A stretch of 64,000 nucleotides of DNA from Flavobacteriaceae bacterium UBA1682 (GTDB lineage Bacteria; Bacteroidota; Bacteroidia; Flavobacteriales; Flavobacteriaceae), in the NCBI GenBank assembly GCA_002320285.1, contig DCKE01000001.1:168071-232070 (forward strand), written 5' to 3'. Shown piece after piece: positions 42,438 through 51,048 of the stretch (position 1 is its first letter; each line of letters begins with the position of its first letter). Both the position numbers and the translations under genes were made by a program. Below the pieces are notes generated by a model. The model saw nothing but the letters and a program-made list of their open reading frames with translations. It made no database searches and had not been told where the DNA came from.

Positions 42438-44102
42438 ATGAATTACGATATGAAAAAATTAATTGCCCTGATGGCTCTGATGGTATTTACGTCATCGAGT
42501 TGGGCGCAAAAGGCTTTGTTTACACAAGCAAAATTAGAATCTGCACGCGTGTATTACAACGGTGCTGAATTGACGCAAAATGCCGTGGTAAATTTACCGA
42601 AAGGCTTGTCAGAAGTAGTGATTACTAATGTCGCTAACGCGCTTAATGAAAACACGATACAGGTGGGGTCTACGGCTGATGTTACCGTAATGTCGGTACA
42701 GTTTTCGAATGCCTATTTAGAGGAATATGACAACGCACAGAATTCACCTTTGACCAAACCCCTGAGGGATAGTATTGCTAACCTGGAGGTTAAGTTGGAA
42801 ATGATTAAAAATGAGATCAATGCCGATTTAAGAACTGTACAATTATTGGATAATAGTGCTTATGGTGAACCTAAAAAGGAATTTTCTACAGCAGAAATGT
42901 CTAAATGGGTAGATTACTACAAATCCAAACGCCAAGAATTAGAGAACGGTATTTATAAGAAAAAGAAAGAAAAGGAGAGCATAGAATTGCAGTGGAATAA
43001 CCTGAAATCCAAATTGAGTTTTGGCGTTGATAAATCAGAAAAAACCAGCAATGGGAAGTTGATTCTTCAAGTGATGAGTAATAAAGCGGCGAATACACCT
43101 TTCCAAGTGAATTATGTAACTAATAACGCACAATGGGTCCCGTTTTACGATTTGCGAATAGACAAGATCAATCAGCCAATCAAAGTGATGTACAAAGCCC
43201 AAGTGGTTCAGACGTCGGGCGTTGATTGGAGAAATGTTAAGTTAAGTTTGACCTCTGGAGTAGTCAATCAAAACAACAGTACACCGGTTTGGAATACGTG
43301 GTTTGTAGATTATGTTCCAGAATTTACCGCCAATGAAGTGGTGACTATGGGGTATTCAACCAGTAAAAGAGCGATGACCGGGTCGGTTTCTCGTTTGGAC
43401 GCGATGTCAGATAGACCGAGTCCTCCAGTCCTGGAAGAAGTTTCCTTTACCAATCGACAAACGATTGCTGAATACACACAGGTTAATATCAGTCAGCTCA
43501 ACGTCACTTTTGATATAGAGATTCCATATACAGTACTGACTAATGGCAAAAGACATAGTGTGGATTTAAAAAACTTTGAATTACCGGCAACCTATTTGTA
43601 TTACAGTGCTCCTAAAATGGATCTGAATGCTTACTTAGTAGCGACTATTAAGGATTACGGAAGTTTTAATTTATTACCGGGGGAGGCCAATGTGATTTTT
43701 GACGGTATGCACGTCGGTAAAACACAACTCAATACGGAAAACACCGAAGAGGAGTTAAAGTTAAACTTAGGAAAGGATACTAAAATTGGTTTAACGCGTG
43801 TTTTAATTGCCGATAAATCGGGAACAAAAACCTTGTCTTCTAAGAAAACACAGAATTTTGTCTATGAAATTACAGTGCGAAACAATAAACAAGAAAGTGT
43901 CGAAATCAAAGTAGAGGATCAATTTCCGGTGAGTTCTAATAAAGAAATTGAGATTGAACTGACAGATAAAGACGGTGCAACCGTTGACAATGAAAAAGGT
44001 TTATTGACTTGGACCATTAAATTGAAACCCAACGAAACCAAGAAAATTCGCTTTGGATATCAGATTCGTTCCAATAAAGACAAAACGATCCTGGGATTTT
44101 AG
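42438..44102 (+). CDS. DUF4139 (MuiA-like) exported protein
   Basis: Encodes 554 aa from the ATG at 42438, chosen because AGGA lies 8 bp upstream; an ATG at 42450 (MKKLIALMAL) is an alternative and both give a signal peptide ending SSSWAQ. The N-terminal DUF4140 region (LESARVYYNGAELTQNAVVNLPKGLSEV) is followed by a coiled coil (about 110-200) and the C-terminal DUF4139 beta domain (from about 220: NNAQWVPFYDLRID), ending in QIRSNKDKTILGF. Homologues are called mucoidy inhibitor A-like, but the role in Bacteroidota is unknown. Terminator at 44124. Confidence 0.9.
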   Translation: MNYDMKKLIALMALMVFTSSSWAQKALFTQAKLESARVYYNGAELTQNAVVNLPKGLSEVVITNVANALNENTIQVGSTADVTVMSVQFSNAYLEEYDNAQNSPLTKPLRDSIANLEVKLEMIKNEINADLRTVQLLDNSAYGEPKKEFSTAEMSKWVDYYKSKRQELENGIYKKKKEKESIELQWNNLKSKLSFGVDKSEKTSNGKLILQVMSNKAANTPFQVNYVTNNAQWVPFYDLRIDKINQPIKVMYKAQVVQTSGVDWRNVKLSLTSGVVNQNNSTPVWNTWFVDYVPEFTANEVVTMGYSTSKRAMTGSVSRLDAMSDRPSPPVLEEVSFTNRQTIAEYTQVNISQLNVTFDIEIPYTVLTNGKRHSVDLKNFELPATYLYYSAPKMDLNAYLVATIKDYGSFNLLPGEANVIFDGMHVGKTQLNTENTEEELKLNLGKDTKIGLTRVLIADKSGTKTLSSKKTQNFVYEITVRNNKQESVEIKVEDQFPVSSNKEIEIELTDKDGATVDNEKGLLTWTIKLKPNETKKIRFGYQIRSNKDKTILGF

Positions 44103-44123
44103 CAGTATAATTTTAAAGTGATT

Positions 44124-44156
44124 AAAAACCAGAGCGCTTAGCTCTGGTTTTTTTAT
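44124..44156 (+). terminator. Terminator of the DUF4139 gene
   Basis: A 12-bp stem (AAAAACCAGAGC, 44124-44135, with GCTCTGGTTTTT, 44141-44152, loop GCTTA) followed by more T residues. Confidence 0.92.
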
Positions 44157-44182
44157 TATATTAGATACAAATACAGTCGATT

Positions 44183-44698
44183 ATGAATGCTTACCTGGAT
44201 ATCGTTTTGCGTAGTGCAGCGGTTTATTTTTTTATGATTATCGCCTTGCGTATTTTCGGTAAAAAAGAATTGTCTCAACTAAATACCGCCGATGTGATTT
44301 TAATTTTATTAATCAGTAACTCGGTTCAAAATGCGATGGTCGGAAGTGATTCCAGTCTTGGTGGAGGTTTGTTAGCTGCTTCAGTGCTGTTTGTCGTTAA
44401 TTACGGCTTAAAAAAGTGGATGTTCACAAGTGATAAACTGCGCAATTTCTTACAGCAGAAACCCGAAATTCTGATTCACGACGGTAAGGTCGATTTTGCA
44501 ATGGCTACGAAATTGGGGATAACATCTGATGAATTAACCGAAGCTATGCATGAACACGGTGTGGAATATTTTAAGGAAGTTAAATTAGCTATGCTGGAAA
44601 TTGACGGTAATATCAGTATTATAACAGGTGATAAAAACCTGAAGCAGACCCATTTTAAACGAAAGCATGTACGAAAAAACTTGGTGGGAGGGAACTAA
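44183..44698 (+). CDS. YetF/DUF421-family membrane protein
   Basis: Encodes 171 aa. Three hydrophobic helices in the first 85 residues (AAVYFFMIIALRIFGKKEL, VILILLISNSVQNAMV, GGGLLAASVLFVVNYGL) are followed by a cytoplasmic DUF421 domain (KPEILIHDGKVDFAMATKLG...LTEAMHEHGVEYFKEVKLAMLEIDGNISII, trimmed here). Matches the YetF family; members in Bacillus have roles in spore envelope gene sets, but the Bacteroidota function is unknown. Monocistronic, with terminators on both sides. Confidence 0.9.
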   Translation: MNAYLDIVLRSAAVYFFMIIALRIFGKKELSQLNTADVILILLISNSVQNAMVGSDSSLGGGLLAASVLFVVNYGLKKWMFTSDKLRNFLQQKPEILIHDGKVDFAMATKLGITSDELTEAMHEHGVEYFKEVKLAMLEIDGNISIITGDKNLKQTHFKRKHVRKNLVGGN

Positions 44699-44757
44699 GT
44701 ATCTTTTGTATACCGTTTGTCGACTTGCAATAGGAGAATGAATCATAATTTTAAATC

Positions 44758-44791
44758 AAAGACCGCCTGTTTATCGAGGCGGTCTTTTTTA
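44758..44791 (+). terminator. Terminator of the YetF-like gene
   Basis: An 11-bp GC-rich stem (AAAGACCGCCT, 44758-44768, with AGGCGGTCTTT, 44777-44787) followed by TTT. Could also act for the convergent MscS gene. Confidence 0.9.
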
Positions 44792-44847
44792 ATTGGCATG
44801 GGAGCTAACTGGTATCTATGTATATGAGACGTTCGTATAGTAATGAA

Positions 44848-46155
44848 TTACGATTTTAAACTTCTCAAATCGTCGGAAGCAGGTAATTCAAATACTTCTA
44901 ATTTAAAGAATTTAATGGAAGCCAACAGGTGATCAAACATGTCTGACATAATCATTTCATAATTGGTCCAGACAATATCGTTGGTGAACATATACAATTC
45001 TATAGGTAGGCCATGCTCGGTAGGGTGTAGTTGACGCACCATTAGGGTCATGTCTTGGTGGATTCCGGGATTTCGTTCGGCATAGCGCGTGATGTATGCT
45101 CGAAATAATCCCACATTGGTGATTTTACGACCATTTACGGGCATAGAAGGGTCGGCATGAGTCTCTTTGTTGTATTGTTCTATTTCTGCGGTTCTCTGCT
45201 CGATATACGGAGCGAGAATTTGAATCTTCTTTAGTTCTTCGATCTCCTCAGGTTCTAAAAAGCGAATGGAGGATATTTTTACATTGATGGATCGTTTTAT
45301 TCGACGCCCACCGGAAACTTGCATTCCTCGATAGTTTTTAAATGAATCGCTTATCAGCAAATGGGTCGGAATAGTGGTGATGGTTTTATCAAAATTCTGA
45401 ACCTTTACCGTATTCAAATTGATCTGAGTAACGGTTCCGTCTGCTCCGAATTTACTCATTTCAATCCAGTCTCCAACGCGGACCATATCGTTGGATGAAA
45501 CTTGTATACTCGCAACAAATCCCATAATGGTATCTTTAAATACCAACATCAGTATAGCAGAGGCCGCTCCTAATGAAACTAGAAATGCCCAGGGTGATTT
45601 GCCAGTTAACATCGAAAAGATGATGATACCTGCTATAAAATACAAAAAGATACTGACTACTTGGAAATAACTGTCTAGAGGTTTGTCTTCCATCGATTTC
45701 ATCGTCCGGGCAAAATCTCGAGCACTTTTGACTAGCGAGCGAATAAGCAATATAATTGCTACCACTAAAAAGATATCCGTTGTCTTTAGGGTAAATGATG
45801 TTAGGTTCGGAAAACCGAGAAAAATAATCGGAAACAATATTTTAGCTAGGATCAGCGGGATGATATGTGTAAAATAGTCAAAGACTTTATTGTGAACCAA
45901 AATATCATCGATATTCGTTTTGCTTTTAAGTATATAGGTTTTGACCAATTTCAGCAAAATATTGCGAATGACATAGTCTGTAATATACAATACTAGAGAT
46001 ACAGCGGCTAACAAGGCCACCGCTGTGATCATGTGGGTGTAATAGTTATCAAGGCCCAATGAATTGAACAAGTTGAAAGTTCCTTCGTAAATGGAATTTA
46101 TAGCTTCGGAGTCAATAATTTCTATAGGTAAGGTTGTCGGTGTTTTTTGGCTCAT
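44848..46155 (-). CDS. MscS-family mechanosensitive ion channel (YbdG/MscM-like)
   Basis: Encodes 435 aa. Five membrane helices in the first 200 residues (for example AVALLAAVSLVLYITDYVI, VVSIFLYFIAGIIIFSMLTG), then the MscS pore helix and beta-domain (LVSLGAASAILMLVFKDTIM, MVRVGDWIEMSKFGADGTV, about 190-260) and a C-terminal soluble region (about 270-430: VSGGRRIKRSINVKISSIRF). The gapped C-terminal domain and size match the YbdG (MscM) branch, which relieves hypo-osmotic stress. It is a separate minus-strand unit; next upstream gene is the OmpA lipoprotein, whose terminator lies between. Confidence 0.93.
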   Translation of the reverse strand: MSQKTPTTLPIEIIDSEAINSIYEGTFNLFNSLGLDNYYTHMITAVALLAAVSLVLYITDYVIRNILLKLVKTYILKSKTNIDDILVHNKVFDYFTHIIPLILAKILFPIIFLGFPNLTSFTLKTTDIFLVVAIILLIRSLVKSARDFARTMKSMEDKPLDSYFQVVSIFLYFIAGIIIFSMLTGKSPWAFLVSLGAASAILMLVFKDTIMGFVASIQVSSNDMVRVGDWIEMSKFGADGTVTQINLNTVKVQNFDKTITTIPTHLLISDSFKNYRGMQVSGGRRIKRSINVKISSIRFLEPEEIEELKKIQILAPYIEQRTAEIEQYNKETHADPSMPVNGRKITNVGLFRAYITRYAERNPGIHQDMTLMVRQLHPTEHGLPIELYMFTNDIVWTNYEMIMSDMFDHLLASIKFFKLEVFELPASDDLRSLKS

Positions 46156-46174
46156 AGTTGGTGTATTTAGGTGT

Positions 46175-46211
46175 AAAAAAAAGAGTGAAAAAGAAGGCCT
46201 TTTCCACTCTA
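46175..46211 (-). terminator. Terminator of the xth-ompA unit
   Basis: On the minus strand AGAGTG (46205-46210) pairs with CACTCT (46182-46187) around an A/G-rich and T/C-rich imperfect inner stem, and is followed by TTTTTTT. Confidence 0.7.
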
Positions 46212-46227
46212 TATGAATTGGGGTAGA

Positions 46228-47130
46228 TTATAAGTCGTTTAACATCTTGGAGATCTCGTCTAATTTCGGTGATAAAATCACTTCGATTCGTCGGTTCTTT
46301 GATTTTCCTTCAGGAGTATTATTACTCACCAATGGGGCATATTCGCTGCGACCGGCAGCAGTTAAATTTTTCTTGTCAATTCTGTTGTTTTCCGCAAGTA
46401 GATTGACAATCGAGGTAGCGCGCTTGGTGGATAAGTCCCAGTTGTTCTCGATACCGCCACCTAAAGATCCCAAAATCTTATCATTGTCGGTATGTCCTTC
46501 AATCAATACGGAGATATCTGGATTGTCAGCCAATACTTTGCCTAAGGCATCAACGGCATTTTTACCCTCAGGGTTAACCGCCCAGCTACCAGACTTAAAC
46601 AGTAATTTGTTTTCCATAGAAACATACACCTTTCCATTTTTATGTTCAATGGTTAAGCCTTTGCCTTCAAAATTATTTAGAGCTCTCGACAATTTATCTT
46701 TCAGTCCTTTCATATGGGATTCTTGAGCCGCTATTTTTCCTTCGAGTTCGGCAACTCTATTGGAACGTTCTTGTAATTCCAATTTTAATTTATTTAATCG
46801 CTCTGCTTCTGCTTTCAAGGCTTCTGCACTGCTTTTCTCTAAAGAAGAATACGAATTGGTCAGGGTACTTAAGGTTCCTTGGGCAGCGCTGATTTCCGCA
46901 TTGAGTTGATTGCGCTCTTCTTCAAGCTGGGCTAATTGAGCTTGTAGTTTCTCGCGTTCTTTTTCTAAAGTAGAACGATCGCCACTTAAGGTTTCTAACT
47001 CATCGGATAACCGATCATTTTCTTGAACAGCCGTTTCGTATTGACCATTGAGTTCATTGTACAGTCTTCTCGATACACAAGAACTCAATAGGGAAACGCT
47101 AAGTAGGCCTAAGGCTATTTTTTTAATCAT
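46228..47130 (-). CDS. OmpA-family lipoprotein with coiled-coil stalk
   Basis: Encodes 300 aa. Lipoprotein signal with lipobox Cys18 (SVSLLSSC). Residues about 25-145 are a long heptad-patterned coiled coil (ETAVQENDRLSDELETLS through AELEGKIAAQESHMKGL). The C-terminal OmpA domain (about 165-295) has the peptidoglycan-binding residues of this fold: SVLIEGHTDNDKI, NWDLSTKRAT and KNRRIEVIL. It therefore links the outer membrane to peptidoglycan. It lies 15 bp downstream of the exonuclease III gene. Confidence 0.95.
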   Translation of the reverse strand: MIKKIALGLLSVSLLSSCVSRRLYNELNGQYETAVQENDRLSDELETLSGDRSTLEKEREKLQAQLAQLEEERNQLNAEISAAQGTLSTLTNSYSSLEKSSAEALKAEAERLNKLKLELQERSNRVAELEGKIAAQESHMKGLKDKLSRALNNFEGKGLTIEHKNGKVYVSMENKLLFKSGSWAVNPEGKNAVDALGKVLADNPDISVLIEGHTDNDKILGSLGGGIENNWDLSTKRATSIVNLLAENNRIDKKNLTAAGRSEYAPLVSNNTPEGKSKNRRIEVILSPKLDEISKMLNDL

Positions 47131-47145
47131 GTTTATTAGAATTTT

Positions 47146-47910
47146 TTAAGATTCAATCTCTATTAATATCGGACAATGGTCGGAATGTTTGGCTTCGGGT
47201 AATATGCAAGCTCTTGTTACGCGATCCTTTAATGCTGGTGTCACCAAATGGTAATCGATTCTCCACCCTTTGTTATTGTTACGGGCGTTTGCTCGGTAAC
47301 TCCACCAACTGTAATGATGTGGGTCTTTATTAAACATTCTAAAACTGTCTATAAAACCATTTTTCATAAAAGTATCCAGCCACAAACGCTCCTCTGGTAA
47401 AAAGCCAGAGACTTTAGCGTTGCGAATCGGATCGTGAATATCAATCGCCTCATGACAAATGTTGTAATCACCACAGATAAGCAAGTTGGGAATCTCTTGA
47501 ACCAATTGGGAAACATAGATTTGAAAATCATCCATAAATTGAAACTTATGGCTCAATCGATCTATATTGGTTCCCGATGGTAAATACAAAGACATGATGG
47601 AAAGACCGTCGTAATCTACCCGAAGATTCCTACCTTCAAAGTCCATATACTCAATACCCGTGCCATAAACGACGTTTTTAGGTTCTGTTTTGCATAAAAT
47701 AGCAACACCACTATATCCCTTCTTTTGAGCCGGGTAATAGTATTGATAAGGGTAGCCTGCGGCAGTGATATCTTCTGTGGGAATCTGAGATTCCATGGCT
47801 TTGATTTCTTGTAAACAGATAACATCTGGATCAGCAGCTTGTAACCAATCTAAAAATCCTTTAGTAATGGCCGCACGGATTCCATTTACGTTGTAAGAAA
47901 TGATCTTCAT
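47146..47910 (-). CDS. xth: Exodeoxyribonuclease III (AP endonuclease)
   Basis: Encodes 254 aa. EEP-fold nuclease acting in base excision repair: cleaves at abasic sites and removes 3' blocking groups. Active-site residues: Asn7 (SYNVNG), Glu35 (ICLQEIKA), the GDYNICHEAID block (about 150), and SDHCPI near the C-terminus (about 244). Length matches the family. Upstream of the OmpA lipoprotein by 15 bp, so probably co-transcribed; the pairing is conserved-looking but functionally unrelated. Confidence 0.97.
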   Translation of the reverse strand: MKIISYNVNGIRAAITKGFLDWLQAADPDVICLQEIKAMESQIPTEDITAAGYPYQYYYPAQKKGYSGVAILCKTEPKNVVYGTGIEYMDFEGRNLRVDYDGLSIMSLYLPSGTNIDRLSHKFQFMDDFQIYVSQLVQEIPNLLICGDYNICHEAIDIHDPIRNAKVSGFLPEERLWLDTFMKNGFIDSFRMFNKDPHHYSWWSYRANARNNNKGWRIDYHLVTPALKDRVTRACILPEAKHSDHCPILIEIES

Positions 47911-48072
47911 TTTAAAATTTTTTATTCCATCAAAAATAGAAAAAAAAACACAGTTGTTCCCTATATTAGCTTTTTTGACAATATTAATGTAGTTTTAAAA
48001 ATTATGTGAAAGGATTTTAGATAAATTACTACTTTAGTTTTTTAAAACAAAAATGCTTAAACAAAGAATTAG

Positions 48073-48080
48073 TATATTTG
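48073..48080 (+). promoter_or_regulatory. -7 element upstream of olsF
   Basis: TATATTTG, an exact match, 21 bp before the ATG. The -33 region is weak. Confidence 0.55.
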
Positions 48081-48101
48081 CTTGGATTAATAATATAATG
48101 G

Positions 48102-49910
48102 ATGGGGCTAGTTACAGCGAAGGAAGTTGCAAAAGTAATAAAGGTTGATAAATATGGTTTTTTAGGTACTTTTTCAGGTTGGTTATTGATGAAAGTACTT
48201 AAAATATCAACGTTAAATGATATCTATGATAGAAATAAACATTTGTCTGATGTTGCTTTTTTAAATGCCATTTTAGATGAGTTTAAGATTGAATTCGAAA
48301 TTAATCCTGAAGAGTTAAAAAGGCTTCCGAAAGAAGGGCCTTATATTACGATATCGAATCATCCTCTAGGAGGGATTGATGGGATATTATTATTGAAGTT
48401 GATGTTAGAGCGTGATCCGGACTTTAAGATCATTGCCAATTTTTTATTGGAGCGAATTGAGCCTTTAAAGCCCTTCGTAATGCCAGTAAATCCGTTTGAA
48501 AACCATAAGGAGGCAAAGTCAAGTATGTTGGGAGTCAAAGAAACTTTAAAACATTTAAGTGAAGGCAAACCTCTGGGAATGTTTCCTGCAGGAGAAGTTT
48601 CTACCTATAAAGACGATCGTTTATTAGTTGATAAACCGTGGGAGGAAGGAGCGATAAAGCTTATCAAAAAAGCCAATGTTCCCGTGGTACCCATTTATTT
48701 CCATGCTAAAAACAGCCGATTGTTTTATTTTCTTTCAAAAATTAACCCAACGCTTCGAACAGCCAAATTACCATCGGAACTTCTAACACAGAAGGACCGT
48801 GTTATCAAAGTTAGAATCGGAAAACCCATAACTGTTGCCGAACAAAATGAACACAAAGAAATTGCCGATTATGGTAACTTTCTAAGACATAAAACGTATT
48901 TGTTGGCAAACGCCTATAAAAATGATACGATGAAATTATTAAATGTTTCGTCATTCAAATTACCTAAAACGCCGAAAGAAATTGCGAATCCTGTCAGACA
49001 AGATAGTATACTGAAAGAAATTGAAGTATTGAGAAAGGATGATTGCCGATTGTTGCAAAGTAAAAACTATGAAGTGTTTTTGGTTACCGCAGATAAAATT
49101 CCACAGATTCTACATGAATTAGGGCGTCTACGAGAAATTACTTTTCGAGAAGTAGGTGAAGGGACTAATAATTCACTGGATCTCGATAAATACGACTTGT
49201 ATTATCACCATATGTTTTTGTGGGATGAACAAGCACAGCAAATAGCCGGCGCTTATAGAATGGGGTTGGGATCAGAGATTTTTCCAAAACATGGCATATC
49301 GGGATTTTACCTTCATGAGCTCTTTCGTTTTGAATCGGAACTGCACGAAATGATGTCAAAATCCATCGAGATGGGGCGTGCTTTTATTATCAAAGAATAT
49401 CAGCAGAAACCCATGCCGCTATTTTTATTGTGGAAGGGAATCGTACATACCACTTTACGGTATCCAGATCATAAATATCTGATAGGTGGAGTGAGTATTA
49501 GTAATCAGTTTTCAGACTTTTCAAAATCGCTGATGATTGAGTTTATGAAATCTCATTATTACGATCCGTATGTAGCTCAATATATTTCACCGAAAATGGA
49601 ATATAAGGTTAAATTGAAAGATGCGGATAAGGATTTTGTATTCAATGAAACGGAAGCGGATTTGAATAAATTTGATCGTATCATCGATGATGTGGAGCCG
49701 GGGAACTTGAGATTACCGGTTTTGATCAAAAAATACATCAAACAAAATGCTCGTGTTGTAGCTTTTAACGTAGATCCGCTCTTCAATAATGCCGTTGATG
49801 GATTGATGTATATCCGAATTGCCGATTTACCGGAGAGTACGGTGAAGCCAGTAATGGAAGAATTTCAGGCCGAACTGGAACGGAAATTATTAGATAAAAA
49901 CGAATACTAA
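48102..49910 (+). CDS. olsF: Bifunctional lyso-ornithine lipid O-/N-acyltransferase, OlsF-like
   Basis: Encodes 602 aa in two parts. N-terminal PlsC-type acyltransferase (about 50-270) with block I NHPLGGIDG (His87...Asp93; five residues between, one more than HX4D), FPAGEVS (block III) and VVPIYFHAKN (block IV). C-terminal GNAT/OlsB-like N-acyltransferase (about 340-480: LGRLREITFREVGEG, AGAYRMGLG, FELHELFRFESELH-type segment, VSISNQFSD). The fused order matches OlsF, shown in Flavobacterium johnsoniae and Serratia to make ornithine lipids from ornithine and two acyl chains. The amino-acid specificity here (ornithine, glycine or other) is inferred only. Confidence 0.85.
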   Translation: MGLVTAKEVAKVIKVDKYGFLGTFSGWLLMKVLKISTLNDIYDRNKHLSDVAFLNAILDEFKIEFEINPEELKRLPKEGPYITISNHPLGGIDGILLLKLMLERDPDFKIIANFLLERIEPLKPFVMPVNPFENHKEAKSSMLGVKETLKHLSEGKPLGMFPAGEVSTYKDDRLLVDKPWEEGAIKLIKKANVPVVPIYFHAKNSRLFYFLSKINPTLRTAKLPSELLTQKDRVIKVRIGKPITVAEQNEHKEIADYGNFLRHKTYLLANAYKNDTMKLLNVSSFKLPKTPKEIANPVRQDSILKEIEVLRKDDCRLLQSKNYEVFLVTADKIPQILHELGRLREITFREVGEGTNNSLDLDKYDLYYHHMFLWDEQAQQIAGAYRMGLGSEIFPKHGISGFYLHELFRFESELHEMMSKSIEMGRAFIIKEYQQKPMPLFLLWKGIVHTTLRYPDHKYLIGGVSISNQFSDFSKSLMIEFMKSHYYDPYVAQYISPKMEYKVKLKDADKDFVFNETEADLNKFDRIIDDVEPGNLRLPVLIKKYIKQNARVVAFNVDPLFNNAVDGLMYIRIADLPESTVKPVMEEFQAELERKLLDKNEY

Positions 49911-49921
49911 GGATAAAAAAA

Positions 49922-49963
49922 GAAAGGGAAAATACCATTTTAGTATTTTCCTTTTCTTTTTTT
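49922..49963. terminator. Bidirectional terminator between olsF and the dehydrogenase gene
   Basis: A 14-bp stem with one wobble (GAAAGGGAAAATAC, 49922-49935, with GTATTTTCCTTTTC, 49943-49956), T-runs on both strands; the flanking genes converge. Confidence 0.9.
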
Positions 49964-50023
49964 AATAGAACTCGAAACGAACTAGGTTCGAATTAAGTTA
50001 CTGTTGTAATCGTCGGATAATCA

Positions 50024-50995
50024 TTAAAGCGGTAAAAAGTTTGCGGGTAAAGCGATAATTTTATCAGTAATTATTTGAGCCAGTTTTTCTTTGCTTTCGA
50101 TGGTCCATCCTGCAATATGAGGGGATAGCATTACGCGATTGGACTGAATGAGGTATTGCAACGGCTCTGGAAGAAAGGCTTCTTGAAAGAGGTTTTCAAA
50201 AGAAGATTTTTCATATTCCAGTACATCCAGACCAGCGCCTAAAATCTTATGAGACTCGATAGCCCGGACCAAATCGGCCGTGTTAACTGATTTTCCTCTT
50301 GCCGTATTGATCAGGAAGATGGGTTTCGCTAAGGCAGTAAGGAATTTTTCATCGATGAGGTTAATGGTAAGTGGTGTTTCTGGAATGTGCAAACTAAGGA
50401 TGTCGATTTCGCGTTGTAATTCTTCTAAAGTAACCTGTGTGGCATTTTCATCACCTACATCCGCTTTGATGTCATAACAGATCACTTTGCAATTAAAGCC
50501 TTTTAAACGTTGCGCAAAGGACTTACCCATATGCCCATATCCGATGATGCCTACGGTTTTACCTTCAATCTCGAGGCCTCTATTGGCTTCACGTATCCAT
50601 TGTCCGTGACGAACCTCTTGGTCTACTATAGAGAGTTTGTTCATTAAGGATAATAACATTCCCATAGCGTGCTCACCAACAGCTGAACTGTTGCCTTCGG
50701 GAGCGGCAATTAAAGAGATGTTTTTTGATAAAGCGTATTCGCAATCGATGTTTTCAAGCCCTGCACCTACGCGGGCAATAAAACGTAAGCGCGGTGAAGC
50801 ATCAATAAACTCCTTGTCAATTTTAAAACGACTTCTGATAACAATTCCATCATAGTCTTCCATTTTCATTTCAATGACTTGTTTCGAGGACATATAGTCA
50901 TAATCATTAACAAATCCGGCTTGATCCAGTTGTTCCATCATCAAAGGATGATTGCTGTCAAGGTGTAGAATCTTGGAATTGCGAAGTGTACTCAT
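50024..50995 (-). CDS. D-2-hydroxyacid dehydrogenase (phosphoglycerate dehydrogenase-like)
   Basis: Encodes 323 aa. NAD-binding Rossmann motif GIIGYGHMG (149-157), the RVGAGLENID block (75-84), catalytic Arg/Glu/His in INTARGKSVN, GLDVLEYEKS and SPHIAGWT. It lacks the ACT regulatory domain of E. coli SerA. Candidate reactions are 3-phosphoglycerate dehydrogenation for serine synthesis or reduction of a 2-keto acid; no serB/serC neighbour is present to decide. Isolated minus-strand gene between olsF and mgtE. Confidence 0.9.
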   Translation of the reverse strand: MSTLRNSKILHLDSNHPLMMEQLDQAGFVNDYDYMSSKQVIEMKMEDYDGIVIRSRFKIDKEFIDASPRLRFIARVGAGLENIDCEYALSKNISLIAAPEGNSSAVGEHAMGMLLSLMNKLSIVDQEVRHGQWIREANRGLEIEGKTVGIIGYGHMGKSFAQRLKGFNCKVICYDIKADVGDENATQVTLEELQREIDILSLHIPETPLTINLIDEKFLTALAKPIFLINTARGKSVNTADLVRAIESHKILGAGLDVLEYEKSSFENLFQEAFLPEPLQYLIQSNRVMLSPHIAGWTIESKEKLAQIITDKIIALPANFLPL

Positions 50996-51048
50996 AAAAC
51001 TTAAATTTAGAACTATTTGATGGTTTCAATTTAATGGTTTAACAATAA

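Noticed and set aside
46247..46726. Plus-strand 159-aa frame opposite the OmpA lipoprotein gene
   Set aside because: Antisense to an unambiguous OmpA domain; Ser/Leu/Pro-rich shadow composition.
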